A stretch of DNA of 64,000 bases from Aldehydirespirator sp963667505 (GCA_963667505.2 OY763490.2:186001-250000); one strand, 5' to 3'; counted from the first letter of the stretch, positions 44,819-55,305 are shown. Numbers and translations are program-made. Notes: a model not told the origin generated them from the letters alone.

Positions 44819-45051
44819 CGGCTCCTCCGAAGGGGCAGGAACTTCCGCCGAGCCCTCATGGCGTGGATGATAGCGGTCCTTGCTCCTCGGCCGACGACTG
44901 CGATTTCCAGCGGCTCGCCTGTCGTCGAGGGGCAAATCAGCATGGTCACGGCCACATCCTCGGTATCGATACGCATCCAGTGGTTTCGATACGCATGAAG
45001 CATGTCGCCATCAGATACGCCGTGCTTGTGGGCGCTAGCGTCGATGTCCAC
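44815..45051 (-). CDS. Small protein, putative toxin (cassette 2)
   Basis: A 78-aa protein, MDIDASAHKHGVSDGDMLHA then VTMLICPSTTGEPLEIAV and TAIIHAMRARRKFL, a paralogue of 41618-41854 of identical length. It is the first gene of the second cassette. The strong conservation of GDMLHA, PLE and TAIIHAM between copies points to the functional surface. Function not established. Confidence 0.6.
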   Translation of the reverse strand: MDIDASAHKHGVSDGDMLHAYRNHWMRIDTEDVAVTMLICPSTTGEPLEIAVVGRGARTAIIHAMRARRKFLPLRRSR

Positions 45052-45066
45052 CGCATAGGCATACAG

Positions 45067-45085
45067 TGATATTAGCTATATATCA
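45067..45085. promoter_or_regulatory. Palindromic promoter/operator of cassette 2
   Basis: TGATAT (45067-45072) and ATATCA (45080-45085) are a perfect inverted repeat around 7 bp, 15 bp ahead of the cassette 2 toxin start. The layout parallels cassette 1, but the half-site sequence differs (ATCTAT there), so the two cassettes may not cross-regulate. Confidence 0.55.
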
Positions 45086-45187
45086 ATATAACTTGTGCTG
45101 TTAGCAGAAAATCGTGGGTATCCGGTGGGCCGGCGACGCTCCGAGTGGCGCCGCCGGCCCGAACCGGGATGAGGGTCCAGATCGTGG

Positions 45188-46594
45188 CTACTCGCCGCCG
45201 GGGAGCAGTTCGACGGTGACCCGCTGCCAGCTGTTGCCGATGACGTCGACACCGGCGTTGCGCAGGTTGGTTACCGCCTCCCAGGCGATCTCGGGACGGT
45301 AGGCGTCCTCGTCGGGAGCGGAGGCGAGAATGCCCTCGCTGGTGGCCACGTCCACGGTCTGAGCCCACAGGTCGGGGTCCATCACGCCCACACCCAGCGG
45401 CGACGGCCAGATCAGGGCGCTGATCTCGTTGAGCTGCCACGTCTGGTGCGAACGGCCCAGCGTGGGCGCGTTGTCGAGCACGATCTGCACGCACTCGTCC
45501 GGGTTGTCGCGGCAATGGATCCAGCCTCTCAGCGACGCCTCCACGAACTTGACCGCGGTCTCGTGGTACGCGGGGTCGTCGTCCAGCCGGTCGGCGTCGG
45601 CCCACAGGGCGTCCTGGAGCATGGCCGTGCCCACGTCGTTCCAGTCGATGACGTTGAGGTCGGAGGGCTGGTAGAGCTCGCCGGTGTCGGGGTTGACCGT
45701 CTCGAGCACCTGGGCGTACTCGTTGTAGATCATGGCCTGGGCGGCGTCGATCTCGCCGCTGATCAGAGCCAGCATGTCGAAGTTCTGCTGCACCAGCTGG
45801 ACGTCGCTGTCCGGGTCGAGCCCGTTCTTGCGCAGACCGGCCAGCAGCTCGAACTCGTTGCCGAAGCCCCAGTTGCCCACCGTGCGGCCCTGTAGGTCGG
45901 CCACTGTGGAGATGCCGGAGTCGGCGAAGGCCACCTGCAGGGTGGCGCTGCGCTGGAACACCTGGGCGATGTTGGTGATGTTGGCGCCCTCCTCGCGCGG
46001 CACCAGGCCCCGAGGCACCCATGACACCGCGAAGTCGGCCGCGCCGGAGTCGAGCACCGAGGCGGGCACGATCTCCACGCCGCCCTCGAGGATCTCCACG
46101 TCCAGCCCGTATTCCTCGTAGATGCCGAGGGCCTGGGCCGCGTAGTAGCCCGCGAACTGCGCCTGGGTGAACCACTGCAGCTGCAACGAGACCTCGGTCA
46201 TCTCCATCGGTTCCTCGGCAGGCTCCTCCATGGCCTCCGCGGCCGCGGCAGCCGCCGCTTCCGCCTCGGCCTTGGCCGCATCGGCTTCTGCCTGGGCTGC
46301 TTCCAGCTGCGCCTCGAGCTCGGAGACGACCTCCGGGTCGACGGCCCCCTCGGCCTCGGTCATGGCAGCCTCCAGTGCTGCCTCGGCCTCGGCTGCCCTA
46401 GCGGCCGCCGCTTCTGCCTCGGCCGCGGCCGTGTCGGCTTGGGCCTGAGCGGCGGCGGCCTGGGCCTCAGCCTCGGCGGCCGCTGCCTCCGCGGCGCTGG
46501 TGTCCGGGGCCTCGTCGTCGCCGCACGATGCGGCAATCAGCCCAAGTGCCATCAGCGGCACCAGCAGACGCGTCAGCGTCATTCTTGCTCTCAT
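45188..46594 (-). CDS. NMT1/THI5-like ABC substrate-binding lipoprotein
   Basis: Binds a small nitrogenous substrate outside the membrane for the adjacent importer. The 468-aa protein has a lipoprotein signal ending in AASC about residue 24. It then has an unusual linker of about 100 residues made almost only of Ala, Glu, Gln and Asp (about 33-125), surely a long helix or coiled coil. The NMT1-like domain starts near residue 133 with SLQLQWFTQAQFAGYYAAQALGIYEEYGLDVEI and continues with GAADFAVSWVPRG and TVGNWGFGNEFELLAGLRKNG. ATG 46594 is used; the open frame above it covers a tandem repeat. The neighbouring pyrimidine/hydantoin enzymes suggest the substrate class, but this is inference. Confidence 0.88.
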   Translation of the reverse strand: MRARMTLTRLLVPLMALGLIAASCGDDEAPDTSAAEAAAAEAEAQAAAAQAQADTAAAEAEAAAARAAEAEAALEAAMTEAEGAVDPEVVSELEAQLEAAQAEADAAKAEAEAAAAAAAEAMEEPAEEPMEMTEVSLQLQWFTQAQFAGYYAAQALGIYEEYGLDVEILEGGVEIVPASVLDSGAADFAVSWVPRGLVPREEGANITNIAQVFQRSATLQVAFADSGISTVADLQGRTVGNWGFGNEFELLAGLRKNGLDPDSDVQLVQQNFDMLALISGEIDAAQAMIYNEYAQVLETVNPDTGELYQPSDLNVIDWNDVGTAMLQDALWADADRLDDDPAYHETAVKFVEASLRGWIHCRDNPDECVQIVLDNAPTLGRSHQTWQLNEISALIWPSPLGVGVMDPDLWAQTVDVATSEGILASAPDEDAYRPEIAWEAVTNLRNAGVDVIGNSWQRVTVELLPGGE

Positions 46595-46627
46595 GGTTTC
46601 CCTCCTAGGTGGGTCATTTTCTCTATC

Positions 46628-46697
46628 GAGACCCTGTTGTTGAGACCCTGTTGTTGAGACCCTGTCGTCGAGACCCTGTCGTCGAGACCCTCTCATT
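46628..46697. repeat. Five 14-bp tandem repeats
   Basis: Units starting GAGACCCTG at 46628, 46642, 46656, 46670 and 46684, exactly 14 bp apart, drift from TTGTT to TCGTC to CTCATT endings. They lie between the permease and the binding-protein gene and touch the permease stop. A variable-number repeat or RNA element is possible. Confidence 0.8.
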
Positions 46698-47475
46698 GCG
46701 ACCTCCGGGCCACGAAGTGCCAGGGCATGGCCAGGCGCTCGACCAGCACGGCGAGCGCGTAGAGGCCGATGCCCACCAGCGATCCGGCCAGCACCGCGGC
46801 CCAGGCGTCGTCATAGCGGGTGAGTCCGGCCGAGTTGGTGATCAGGTTGCCGAGCGCGTCCTGGCGTCCGCCGAAGTACTCGGCCACGATGGCCGCGATC
46901 ACCGCCAGCGACGTCGCCAGCTTCAGTGCGGTGAAGAAGAACGGCATGGCGTTGGGGAGGCGCACCTCGCGCATGATCCTCCACTTGCCGGCCCCGTAGG
47001 ACTCCATCAGCTCGACCTGGCTGGGCTCCACCTGGGTGAGGCCCCGGGCCGTGTTGATGAAGATCGGGAAGAACACCAGCACCACCACCACCGCTTGGTT
47101 GGAGCGGGGCGACAGTATCCCGAACCAGGCATTGAAGATGGGCGCCAACGCGATGATCGGCACCGCGTTGACGGCGACGGCCAGCGGGGTGAGCGTCTCG
47201 TTGGCGGCCCGGAACGCGGTGACCAGCAGAGCGCCCGCCGCCCCCACCATCACGCCCGCGAGGAGTCCGGTGACGATGATGAAACCGGTCACGCCGGTGG
47301 CGGTCACGATGGCGTCGAAGTTCTCGGCCACCGCGCTGGCGATGTCCGAGGGCGGCGGCAGCACGAAGCCGTCGGGGCGGATCACCGCCAGGGCTGCCTC
47401 CCAGCCTCCGAGGATGATCAACGCGGCCACCACCGGCGGAAGCCACGACCGCAGCAGGGTCCTGACGGCCGTCAT
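46693..47475 (-). CDS. ABC transporter permease
   Basis: A 260-aa integral membrane permease of the SsuC/TauC/ThiX type. About six hydrophobic helices are visible (VVAALIILGGWEAALAVI, FIIVTGLLAGVMVGAAGALL, VVVVLVFFPIFINTARGL, LATSLAVIAAIVAEYFGG, and others) with the EAA-like loop GLTQVEPSQVELMESYGAGKWRIMREVRLP. It sits between the binding protein and the ATPase in one minus-strand run. A second permease (48387-49406) suggests a heterodimeric channel. Confidence 0.9.
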   Translation of the reverse strand: MTAVRTLLRSWLPPVVAALIILGGWEAALAVIRPDGFVLPPPSDIASAVAENFDAIVTATGVTGFIIVTGLLAGVMVGAAGALLVTAFRAANETLTPLAVAVNAVPIIALAPIFNAWFGILSPRSNQAVVVVLVFFPIFINTARGLTQVEPSQVELMESYGAGKWRIMREVRLPNAMPFFFTALKLATSLAVIAAIVAEYFGGRQDALGNLITNSAGLTRYDDAWAAVLAGSLVGIGLYALAVLVERLAMPWHFVARRSQ

Positions 47476-47521
47476 GGCTGCGCCGGCCTTGGATTCGCGG
47501 CGGGGCTGACGGCGGCCATCG

Positions 47522-48316
47522 CTAGTGGCCCCCTCGCAGTGCTTCTCGCACTGCGGTCACGTTGGCGAAGAAGGCGGGGTCGTCCCGGGTGGACTCGTTG
47601 CGCTCGCCCAGATCGTTGTCGATCACGGCCGCGATCCTTCCCGGGCGGGGCGACATGACCGCCACCTTGGTGGACAGGAACACCGCCTCGGGAATCGAGT
47701 GGGTGACGAACACCACCGTGATCTGCGTCTCCGACCAGATGCGCAGCAGCTCGTTCTGCATGTGCTCGCGGGTCATCTCGTCGAGCGCGCCGAACGGCTC
47801 GTCCATCAACAGCAGCTCCGGGCGGAACGACATGGCCCGAGCGATGGCGACGCGCTGCTGCATGCCCCCGGACAGTTCCGCCGGGTGGTGGCGGGCGAAC
47901 TCGCCGAGCTTGACGAGTTCGAGCATCTCGGCAGAACGCTGACGTCGGTCGGCTGTCTTCCAGCCCATCAATTCCAGCGGGAGCTCGATGTTGCGCGACA
48001 CGTTGCGCCAGTCGAACAGGCCCGCTCTCTGGAACACCATCGAGTAGTCCCGGTCGAGGCGGGCCCGGTCAGCGGTCTTGCCGTTGACCTCCACGCCGCC
48101 CTCGGTGGTGCCGATCAGCGCCGCGATCAGGCGCAGCAAGGTGCTCTTGCCGCAGCCCGACGGGCCGATGAGCGTCACGAAGTCGCCCCGATCGATGCGA
48201 AGGTCGATGTCCTCGAGTGCCCGCACCTCGTTGTGGCGTCCGAGATTGAAGACCTTGGACACGCCCCGGATCTCCACGGCTGGCGAGTGCGGATCGGTTG
48301 GGGCAGTGGCGTTCAC
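47522..48316 (-). CDS. ABC transporter ATPase
   Basis: The 264-aa nucleotide-binding subunit drives the importer. Walker A is GPSGCGKST near residue 52, the Q-loop follows in MVFQRAGLFDW, the signature is LSGGMQQRVAIARA, Walker B is LLLMDEPFGALDE, and the switch His is in VTHSIPEA. It resembles the SsuB/TauB/ThiZ group. The gene lies between the two permeases of the system. Confidence 0.93.
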   Translation of the reverse strand: MNATAPTDPHSPAVEIRGVSKVFNLGRHNEVRALEDIDLRIDRGDFVTLIGPSGCGKSTLLRLIAALIGTTEGGVEVNGKTADRARLDRDYSMVFQRAGLFDWRNVSRNIELPLELMGWKTADRRQRSAEMLELVKLGEFARHHPAELSGGMQQRVAIARAMSFRPELLLMDEPFGALDEMTREHMQNELLRIWSETQITVVFVTHSIPEAVFLSTKVAVMSPRPGRIAAVIDNDLGERNESTRDDPAFFANVTAVREALRGGH

Positions 48317-48386
48317 GTCGCCGTCTCCCGATGAGGCTCGGCCGCTTCGGCCCGTTCTCCGGGTCGCGGTGGTCCAGCCGGGCTGT

Positions 48387-49406
48387 TCATGTGACCGACT
48401 CGCGGCCCTTGCGGCCGACCAGGGCGTACTCGATGGAGGAGATCGCCGCGAACACGAAGATGCCCAGGGCGGCCGCGCCGAGCACGGCGATGTAGAGGCG
48501 CTCGGGCCCGGTGGTGTAGCGCTGGGCCTCCAGCAGCACCCGCCGGCCGAGTCCGCCCTTCACCCCGGCGGAGATCTCGCCGACGATGGCGCCGACCACG
48601 CTGGCGGTGGCCGCGATCTTGAACGCGGCGAAAAGGTACGGCAGCGACGCCGGCAGCCTCAGCCGCCACAGGGTCTGCACCCAGCGGGCCGCGTAGGAGT
48701 CCATCAGCTCGAGGTTCTCGGGCCGGGGCGACTGCAGGCCTCGCAGGCCGTTGATCGTGACCGGGAAGAACGTCAGATAGGTGGCGATGATCGACACCGA
48801 CATCCAGTCCTGCCACTCAAAGGGCAGGAAGTCGAGGCTCTTGCGGCCCCAGATCACGATGATGGGCGCGATGGCGATCAGCGGGATGGTCTGGCTGGCG
48901 ATCACATGGGGCACCAGAGCGCGCTCCAGGCGCCCGGAGGCAGTGAGCACGACCGCGATGCCGAGCCCGACCACGACGCCGATGGCGAAGCCGACAGCCG
49001 CCTCCCGCAGCGTGAAGGCGGCCTCGCCCGCGACGATCGACCAGAACGGCTCGTTCGTTCCTCTCGGCTCCGCGAAGATGCCCGAGACGATGTCGAGCAC
49101 CGGCGGCATCTTCAGATCGTCGGAGCCGGGCAGGACCGACCCGACCAGCGGCCAGTCGGTCTGGGCGTCGTCGATGGCCGATCCCGCCGCCTTGTAGAGG
49201 CTGTACAGCAGGCCCAGGAGGCAGACGAACAAGGCCAGCACGACCACCTGCCGCCCGGTCCTCGTCATCCGTTCCCGCCGCTGCTCCCGGGCGGCCCGCT
49301 GGCGCAGCAGTTGCTCGAAGACCATCGGGTCGTCGACGGGCGCGGCCGGGGCCTCGGTGCCCGAATCGATCAAGGCTTCAGTAGGGGGCCCGGACTCAGA
49401 AGCCAC
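48387..49406 (-). CDS. ABC transporter permease (second)
   Basis: A 339-aa permease, longer than its partner because of a hydrophilic start of about 50 residues before TM1 (VVVLALFVCLLGLLYSLY). The transmembrane core has FTLREAAVGFAIGVVVGLGIAVVL, IASQTIPLIAIAPIIVIWGR and the EAA-like loop LRGLQSPRPENLELMDSYAARWVQTLWRLRLP. I choose GTG 49406, which lies 8 bp after the stop of the LLM gene; ATG 49325 is an alternative. The long open frame above is antisense-like reading through the LLM gene and is not used. Confidence 0.88.
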   Translation of the reverse strand: MASESGPPTEALIDSGTEAPAAPVDDPMVFEQLLRQRAAREQRRERMTRTGRQVVVLALFVCLLGLLYSLYKAAGSAIDDAQTDWPLVGSVLPGSDDLKMPPVLDIVSGIFAEPRGTNEPFWSIVAGEAAFTLREAAVGFAIGVVVGLGIAVVLTASGRLERALVPHVIASQTIPLIAIAPIIVIWGRKSLDFLPFEWQDWMSVSIIATYLTFFPVTINGLRGLQSPRPENLELMDSYAARWVQTLWRLRLPASLPYLFAAFKIAATASVVGAIVGEISAGVKGGLGRRVLLEAQRYTTGPERLYIAVLGAAALGIFVFAAISSIEYALVGRKGRESVT

Positions 49407-49414
49407 GATGGGAG

Positions 49415-50416
49415 TCAGTCCCTGAGAGCCGGGATCACTCGCTGGCCGTAAGCGTTGAGGGTCTCGTCCTTGGCGTCGTGCATCAGGTAGATGGCGAACT
49501 GGTCCACGCCCAGGCCGCGCAGCTCGCGGAGCCGGGCGACGTGGTTGTCGGCGTCGCCCAGGATGCAGAAACGGTCGATCACGTCGTCGGGAACGAAGTC
49601 GGTGTGGACGTTCCCGGCCTTGCCGTGCTCGGAGTAGTCGTAGCCATCCCGGCCCTTGATGTAGTCGGTGAGGGCCTGAGGCACGCCGCCGCCGGTGTCG
49701 CCGTAGCGCTCTACTAGGTCGGCCACATGGTTGCCGACCATGCCGCCGAACCAGCGGACCTGGTCGCGCTGGTGGGCCAGGTCGTCGCCGACGTAGGCGG
49801 GCGCGGCCACGCACATGTACAGCTCGTCGGGGTCGCGGCCCGCGTCGGCCGCGGCCTTGCGCACGGCCGCGATGGTCCACTCGGTGATCTGGGGGTCGGC
49901 CAGCTGCAGGATGAAGCCGTCGGCCTGCTCTCCGCACAGCTTCAGCGCCCGGGGGCCGTAGGCGGCCATCCAGATGTCGAGCCGGCTGCCCGCCGACCAC
50001 GGGAACTGCTGGCGGGTGCCGTTGTAGGTGACCTCGAGGCCCTCGGCCAGCCCCTTGATGACCGTCATCGACTCGGCCAGGGTGGACAGGCTGGTGGGGG
50101 TGTGGCCCAGCACCCGCATGGCCGAGTCGCCCCGGCCGATGCCGCACACCGTGCGGTCGCCGAACATGTCGTTGAGGGTGGCGAACAGCGACGCCGTGAC
50201 CGTCCAGTTTCGGGTGCCCGGGTTGGTGACCATCGGCCCGACGATCATCCGCCTGGTGGCCGACAGCATCTGGCTGTAGATCACGTAGGGCTCCTGCCAC
50301 AGCACGTGACTGTCGAAGGTCCACCCGTAGCTGAACCCGTGGGTCTCGGCCCGTCGGGCCAGATCCACCACCCGCCAGGCGGGCGGGTCGGTCTGCAGAA
50401 CCACGCCGAAGTCCAT
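49415..50416 (-). CDS. LLM-class F420-dependent oxidoreductase
   Basis: A 333-aa luciferase-like TIM barrel (MDFGVVLQTDPPAWRVVDLA, FDSHVLWQEPYVIYSQM, VGPMVTNPGTRNWTVTASLFATLND, GRGDSAMRVLG). These features fit the group annotated TIGR03842, which uses cofactor F420. This group often lies with dihydropyrimidinase genes. The reaction is unknown; it may act on a pyrimidine-derived intermediate (inference). Its start at ATG 50416 is 63 bp downstream of the mmsA stop. Confidence 0.88.
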   Translation of the reverse strand: MDFGVVLQTDPPAWRVVDLARRAETHGFSYGWTFDSHVLWQEPYVIYSQMLSATRRMIVGPMVTNPGTRNWTVTASLFATLNDMFGDRTVCGIGRGDSAMRVLGHTPTSLSTLAESMTVIKGLAEGLEVTYNGTRQQFPWSAGSRLDIWMAAYGPRALKLCGEQADGFILQLADPQITEWTIAAVRKAAADAGRDPDELYMCVAAPAYVGDDLAHQRDQVRWFGGMVGNHVADLVERYGDTGGGVPQALTDYIKGRDGYDYSEHGKAGNVHTDFVPDDVIDRFCILGDADNHVARLRELRGLGVDQFAIYLMHDAKDETLNAYGQRVIPALRD

Positions 50417-50479
50417 CGCTCAGCCCCCCTCGGCGTCTCGGCAGCCGGCCGTCCGAACCCGGAGCCTCATTGGCGGCCC

Positions 50480-51967
<1,488 letters not shown>

Positions 51968-52047
51968 GGATCGTCTCCTGTCTTCCTTCGGACGCTCTCG
52001 GTTGTCGGTGTGCTGCCTCGGGGGAGGGCCCGAGCCGCGGCTTCGCG

Positions 52048-53457
52048 CTACTGCAGGTACTGGGACAGGCCCCGGCGCAGGTACTGGCCGTCGCCGGTGC
52101 GGCCCAGGTAGCTCTCGTCGTCGATGATCCTGCGGCCCCGCGACAGCACCGTGTCCACATGGCCGGTCACCTCGAAGCCCTCGTAGGCGGAGTGGTCCAT
52201 GTTCATGTGGTGGTTGTCGACGCTGATGGTCCACCGGCGGTCGGGGTCGTAGATCACGATGTCGGCGTCGGCGCCCGGCGCGATGACCCCCTTGCGGGGG
52301 TACAGGCCCATCATGCGGGCCGGGGTGGTGGAGCACAGTTCGACCCAGCGGGCCAGGCCGATCTCGCCGGTGACCACGCCCTGGTAGATCATGTCCATGC
52401 GGTGCTCGACGCCGCCGATGCCGTTGGGGATGGCCCGGAAGTCGTTGAGGCCCAACTCCTTCTGCTCCTTCATGCAGAACGGGCAGTGGTCGGTGGACAC
52501 CACCGCCAGGTCGTTGGTGCGCAGGCCCTTCCACAGATCGTCCTGATGGCCCTCGGCCCGCGACCGCAGCGGGGTGGAGCACACGTAGGCGGCCCCCTCG
52601 AAGCCCGGCCGGTCGAGGTGCTCCTCCAGGCTGAAGTGCAGGTACTGCGGGCACGTCTCGGCGAAGACGTTCATGCCCGCGTCGCGGGCGATGGCCACCT
52701 GCTCTAGGGCCTCGGAGGCCGACAGGTGCACGATGTACAGCGGGGCCGCGCCCACCTTGGCCAGCTGGATGGCCCGGTGGGTGGCCTCGGACTCCAGCTC
52801 CTTGCGGCGCACGTAGCCGTGGGTGACCGGGCTGGTCTCGCCCCGCTCGAAGGCCTGCTCGGCCAGCACGTCGATGGCCAGGCCGTTCTCGGCGTGCATC
52901 ATGATGAGTCCGCCGTTGCCCGCGGCCTGCTGCATGGCCCGCAGGATCTGGCCGTCGTCGGCCAGGAACACGCCCGGGTAGGCCATGAACAGCTTGAAGC
53001 TGGTGATGCCCTCGTTGACCAGCAGGTCCATCTCCTTGAGCGAGTCGTTGTCGACGCCGCCGATGATCATGTGGAAGCCGTAGTCGATGGCGCAGTTGCC
53101 CTCGGCCTTGGCCATCCAGGCGTCGAGGCACTCCCGGACGTTCTCGCCGTACTTCTGCACGGCGAAGTCCAGGATGGTGGTGGTGCCGCCCCAGGCCGCG
53201 GCCCGGGTGCCCGTCTCGAAGGTGTCGGAGGCGAACGTCCCGCCGAACGGGAGCTCCATGTGGGTGTGGACGTCCACTCCGCCGGGCACCACCAGCTTCC
53301 CGGTGGCGTCGATCACCTCGGCGCCCTGCTCGGCCGCGGCCGCGATGGCGCTGCCGGGGCGCAGCACGGCCTCCACCTGCTCGCCGTCGATGAGGACCTC
53401 GGCCCGGTCGGCGCCGGTCGCGCTGACGACGGTGCCTCCCTTGATCAGCGTTGTCAT
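52048..53457 (-). CDS. hydA: Dihydropyrimidinase / hydantoinase
   Basis: The enzyme opens dihydrouracil, dihydrothymine or hydantoin rings to N-carbamoyl amino acids. The 469-aa amidohydrolase has the metal site HTH in VDVHTHMELPFGG, the carbamylated Lys in FKLFMAYPG, His ligands in MMHAENG and YIVHLSASEA, and Asp in VVSTDHCPF. All expected ligands are present and the length is normal. It lies between mmsA and the carbamoyl amidase, the next steps of reductive pyrimidine catabolism. Confidence 0.95.
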   Translation of the reverse strand: MTTLIKGGTVVSATGADRAEVLIDGEQVEAVLRPGSAIAAAAEQGAEVIDATGKLVVPGGVDVHTHMELPFGGTFASDTFETGTRAAAWGGTTTILDFAVQKYGENVRECLDAWMAKAEGNCAIDYGFHMIIGGVDNDSLKEMDLLVNEGITSFKLFMAYPGVFLADDGQILRAMQQAAGNGGLIMMHAENGLAIDVLAEQAFERGETSPVTHGYVRRKELESEATHRAIQLAKVGAAPLYIVHLSASEALEQVAIARDAGMNVFAETCPQYLHFSLEEHLDRPGFEGAAYVCSTPLRSRAEGHQDDLWKGLRTNDLAVVSTDHCPFCMKEQKELGLNDFRAIPNGIGGVEHRMDMIYQGVVTGEIGLARWVELCSTTPARMMGLYPRKGVIAPGADADIVIYDPDRRWTISVDNHHMNMDHSAYEGFEVTGHVDTVLSRGRRIIDDESYLGRTGDGQYLRRGLSQYLQ

Positions 53458-53563
53458 CTTCGTCTCCTTCCGGAACTGGACCCTGGGATGGGAGATCCGA
53501 GTGTTGCCGAGGGGTGTGACAGGCAGTCCGGCGCGGTTTGGTTGGATTCGATGTATCGGCCCC

Positions 53564-54406
53564 TCAGGGCGCGGTCAGCGGGTCGTAGAGGTCGGGGCGG
53601 CGGTCCCGGTAGAAGGCCCACTGGGCCCTGACCTCCTCGATCTGGTCGAGATCGAGGTCGCGCACCACCAGCTCCTCGGCCCGGTCCGACGCGGCGCCGT
53701 CCACGATCTGCCCCCGCGGGCTGGCGAAGTAGGAGGTGCCGTAGAAGTCGTTGTCGCCCAGCGGCTCGATGCCGACCCGGTTGATCGCCCCGACGAAGTA
53801 CATGTTGGCCACCGCCGCCGAGGTCTGCTCAAGTTGCCACAGGTAGGCGGACAGGCCCCGGCTGGTGGCCGACGGGTTGAACACGACCTCTGCTCCGGCG
53901 AGCCCCAGCGCCCGCCAGCCCTCGGGGAAGTGGCGGTCGTAGCAGATGTACACGCCGACCGTGCCCACCGCGGTCTCGAACACGGGGTACCCCAGGTTGC
54001 CGGGACGGAAGTAGAACTTCTCCCAGAAGCCCTTCACCTGCGGGATGTGGGTCTTGCGGTACTTGCCGAGGTAGCTGCCGTCGGCGTCGATCACTGCCGC
54101 GGTGTTGTAGAGGAACCCGGCCTTCTCGTTCTCGTACATGGGCAGCACCAGCACCATCTCGTGCTTGGTCGCCAGCTCCTGGAAGCGCTTGGTGGTGGGG
54201 CCGTCGGGGATCGCCTCGGCGTATGAGTAGAACTCGGCGTCCTGCACCTGGCAGAAGTAGGGCCCGTAGAACAGCTCCTGGAAGCACATGACTCGCGCGC
54301 CGGCGGAGGCGGCCTCGGCCACGTACTTCTCGTGGAGCTCGATCATCGACTCCTTGTCGCCGGTCCAGGCGACTTGAACGATGGCGGCGGTAACCGTCCG
54401 TGCCAT
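53564..54406 (-). CDS. Nitrilase-family N-carbamoyl amidase (beta-ureidopropionase-like)
   Basis: Hydrolyses N-carbamoyl-beta-alanine or related N-carbamoyl acids to the amino acid, carbon dioxide and ammonia. The 280-aa protein has the catalytic triad E44 (CFQELFYG), K118 (YRKTHIP) and C155 (YICYDRHFPEG). GPYFCQV and FNPSATSRGLS fit the carbamoylputrescine/beta-ureidopropionase branch. It follows directly on the dihydropyrimidinase. The gap of 106 bp to hydA holds no gene. Confidence 0.9.
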   Translation of the reverse strand: MARTVTAAIVQVAWTGDKESMIELHEKYVAEAASAGARVMCFQELFYGPYFCQVQDAEFYSYAEAIPDGPTTKRFQELATKHEMVLVLPMYENEKAGFLYNTAAVIDADGSYLGKYRKTHIPQVKGFWEKFYFRPGNLGYPVFETAVGTVGVYICYDRHFPEGWRALGLAGAEVVFNPSATSRGLSAYLWQLEQTSAAVANMYFVGAINRVGIEPLGDNDFYGTSYFASPRGQIVDGAASDRAEELVVRDLDLDQIEEVRAQWAFYRDRRPDLYDPLTAP

Positions 54407-54489
54407 TTGCGCCTCCCCGTCTCATCGGATGCCCGCCCGACTCCGTGACCCGACTCCGTGAGAAGAGGCGATCTTAGCGAACCTGCCGG

Positions 54490-55005
54490 TTACGTCAATC
54501 GGCCGAGGCTGCGGCGCGAGGAGATGACGCCGGTGTCGAAGCCGGCCAGGTGCAGGCCGCCGCCGAATCGGGCGTGCTCGATCTTCAGGCAGCGGTCCAT
54601 CACTACCTCGAGCCCGGCGTCGGTGCAGCGACGGGCGGCGTCGGCGCTCCACAGCCCGAGCTGGGCCCAGAAGACCGGGGTGCCCGCGGCGACGGCCTCG
54701 TCGGCCACGGCGGGGAGGTCTTCGGAGCGGCGGAACACGTCGACGATGTCGGGCACGACCGGTAGGTCCCCCAGCGACGCGTGCACGGGCTGACCGAGGA
54801 TCTCGCCTCCGGCTGCCCGCGGGTTGACCGGATACACGTCGTAGTCGGTGGACGACGACAGCAGGTAGGTGAGTACGAAGTAGCTGGCCCGGGCCGGATT
54901 GGCGGAGGCGCCCACCACCGCCACCGAGCGCGAGCGCTCCAGGATGCGGCGGCGCTCGCCCGCCGACGGCGGCGTCCAGCCCTCCACCGGCGCCCGCTCA
55001 GTCAT
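54490..55005 (-). CDS. CoA-binding (YccU-type) protein
   Basis: A 171-aa Rossmann protein: VAVVGASANPARASYFVLTYLLSSSTDYDVYPVNPRAAGGEILGQP, VDVFRRSEDLPAVADEAVAAG, VFWAQLGLWS, VVMDRCLKIEH. These are features of the CoA_binding_2 family. Such genes often lie next to O-acetylhomoserine sulfhydrylase, as here, though the role is unknown. The gap to metY (55006-55305) contains only REP-like repeats. Confidence 0.88.
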   Translation of the reverse strand: MTERAPVEGWTPPSAGERRRILERSRSVAVVGASANPARASYFVLTYLLSSSTDYDVYPVNPRAAGGEILGQPVHASLGDLPVVPDIVDVFRRSEDLPAVADEAVAAGTPVFWAQLGLWSADAARRCTDAGLEVVMDRCLKIEHARFGGGLHLAGFDTGVISSRRSLGRLT

Positions 55006-55026
55006 CGCCGTCCCCGACGGCTGTGG

Positions 55027-55294
55027 GCGAATTGGCAGCGCTGGGTGCCGTTTTGGGCGTTCTCCGCTGCCAGTTCGCGCCGAGGTGGGCGACCCTTGCC
55101 GGATTGGCAGTGCTGGGTGCCGTCTTGGGTGTTGTCGGCTGCCAGTTCGCGTCGAGGTGGGCGGCTGTGGGGCGAATTGGCAGCGCTAGGTGCCGTTTTT
55201 GGTGTTCTGCGCTGCCAGTTCGTGCTGAGGTGGGCGGCTGTGGGGCGAATTGGCAGCGTTTTGCATCTATAGCGTGCATTTCGCTGCCAGTTCG
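55027..55294. repeat. Four REP-like palindromes
   Basis: About 50-bp copies at 55027-55078, 55101-55150, 55172-55222 and 55245-55294. Each runs from (C)GA(A)TTGGCAG to GCTGCCAGTTCG, so the ends are complementary; the middle varies and the fourth has an AT-rich loop. They fill the 300-bp gap between the CoA-binding gene and metY. Related to 39435-39557. Confidence 0.85.
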
Positions 55295-55305
55295 GTTGCG
55301 ATCGG

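Noticed and set aside
51968..53131. N-terminal extension of MmsA reading antisense-like through hydA
   Set aside because: hydA is intact in another frame and MmsA has a proper start with ribosome site at 51967.
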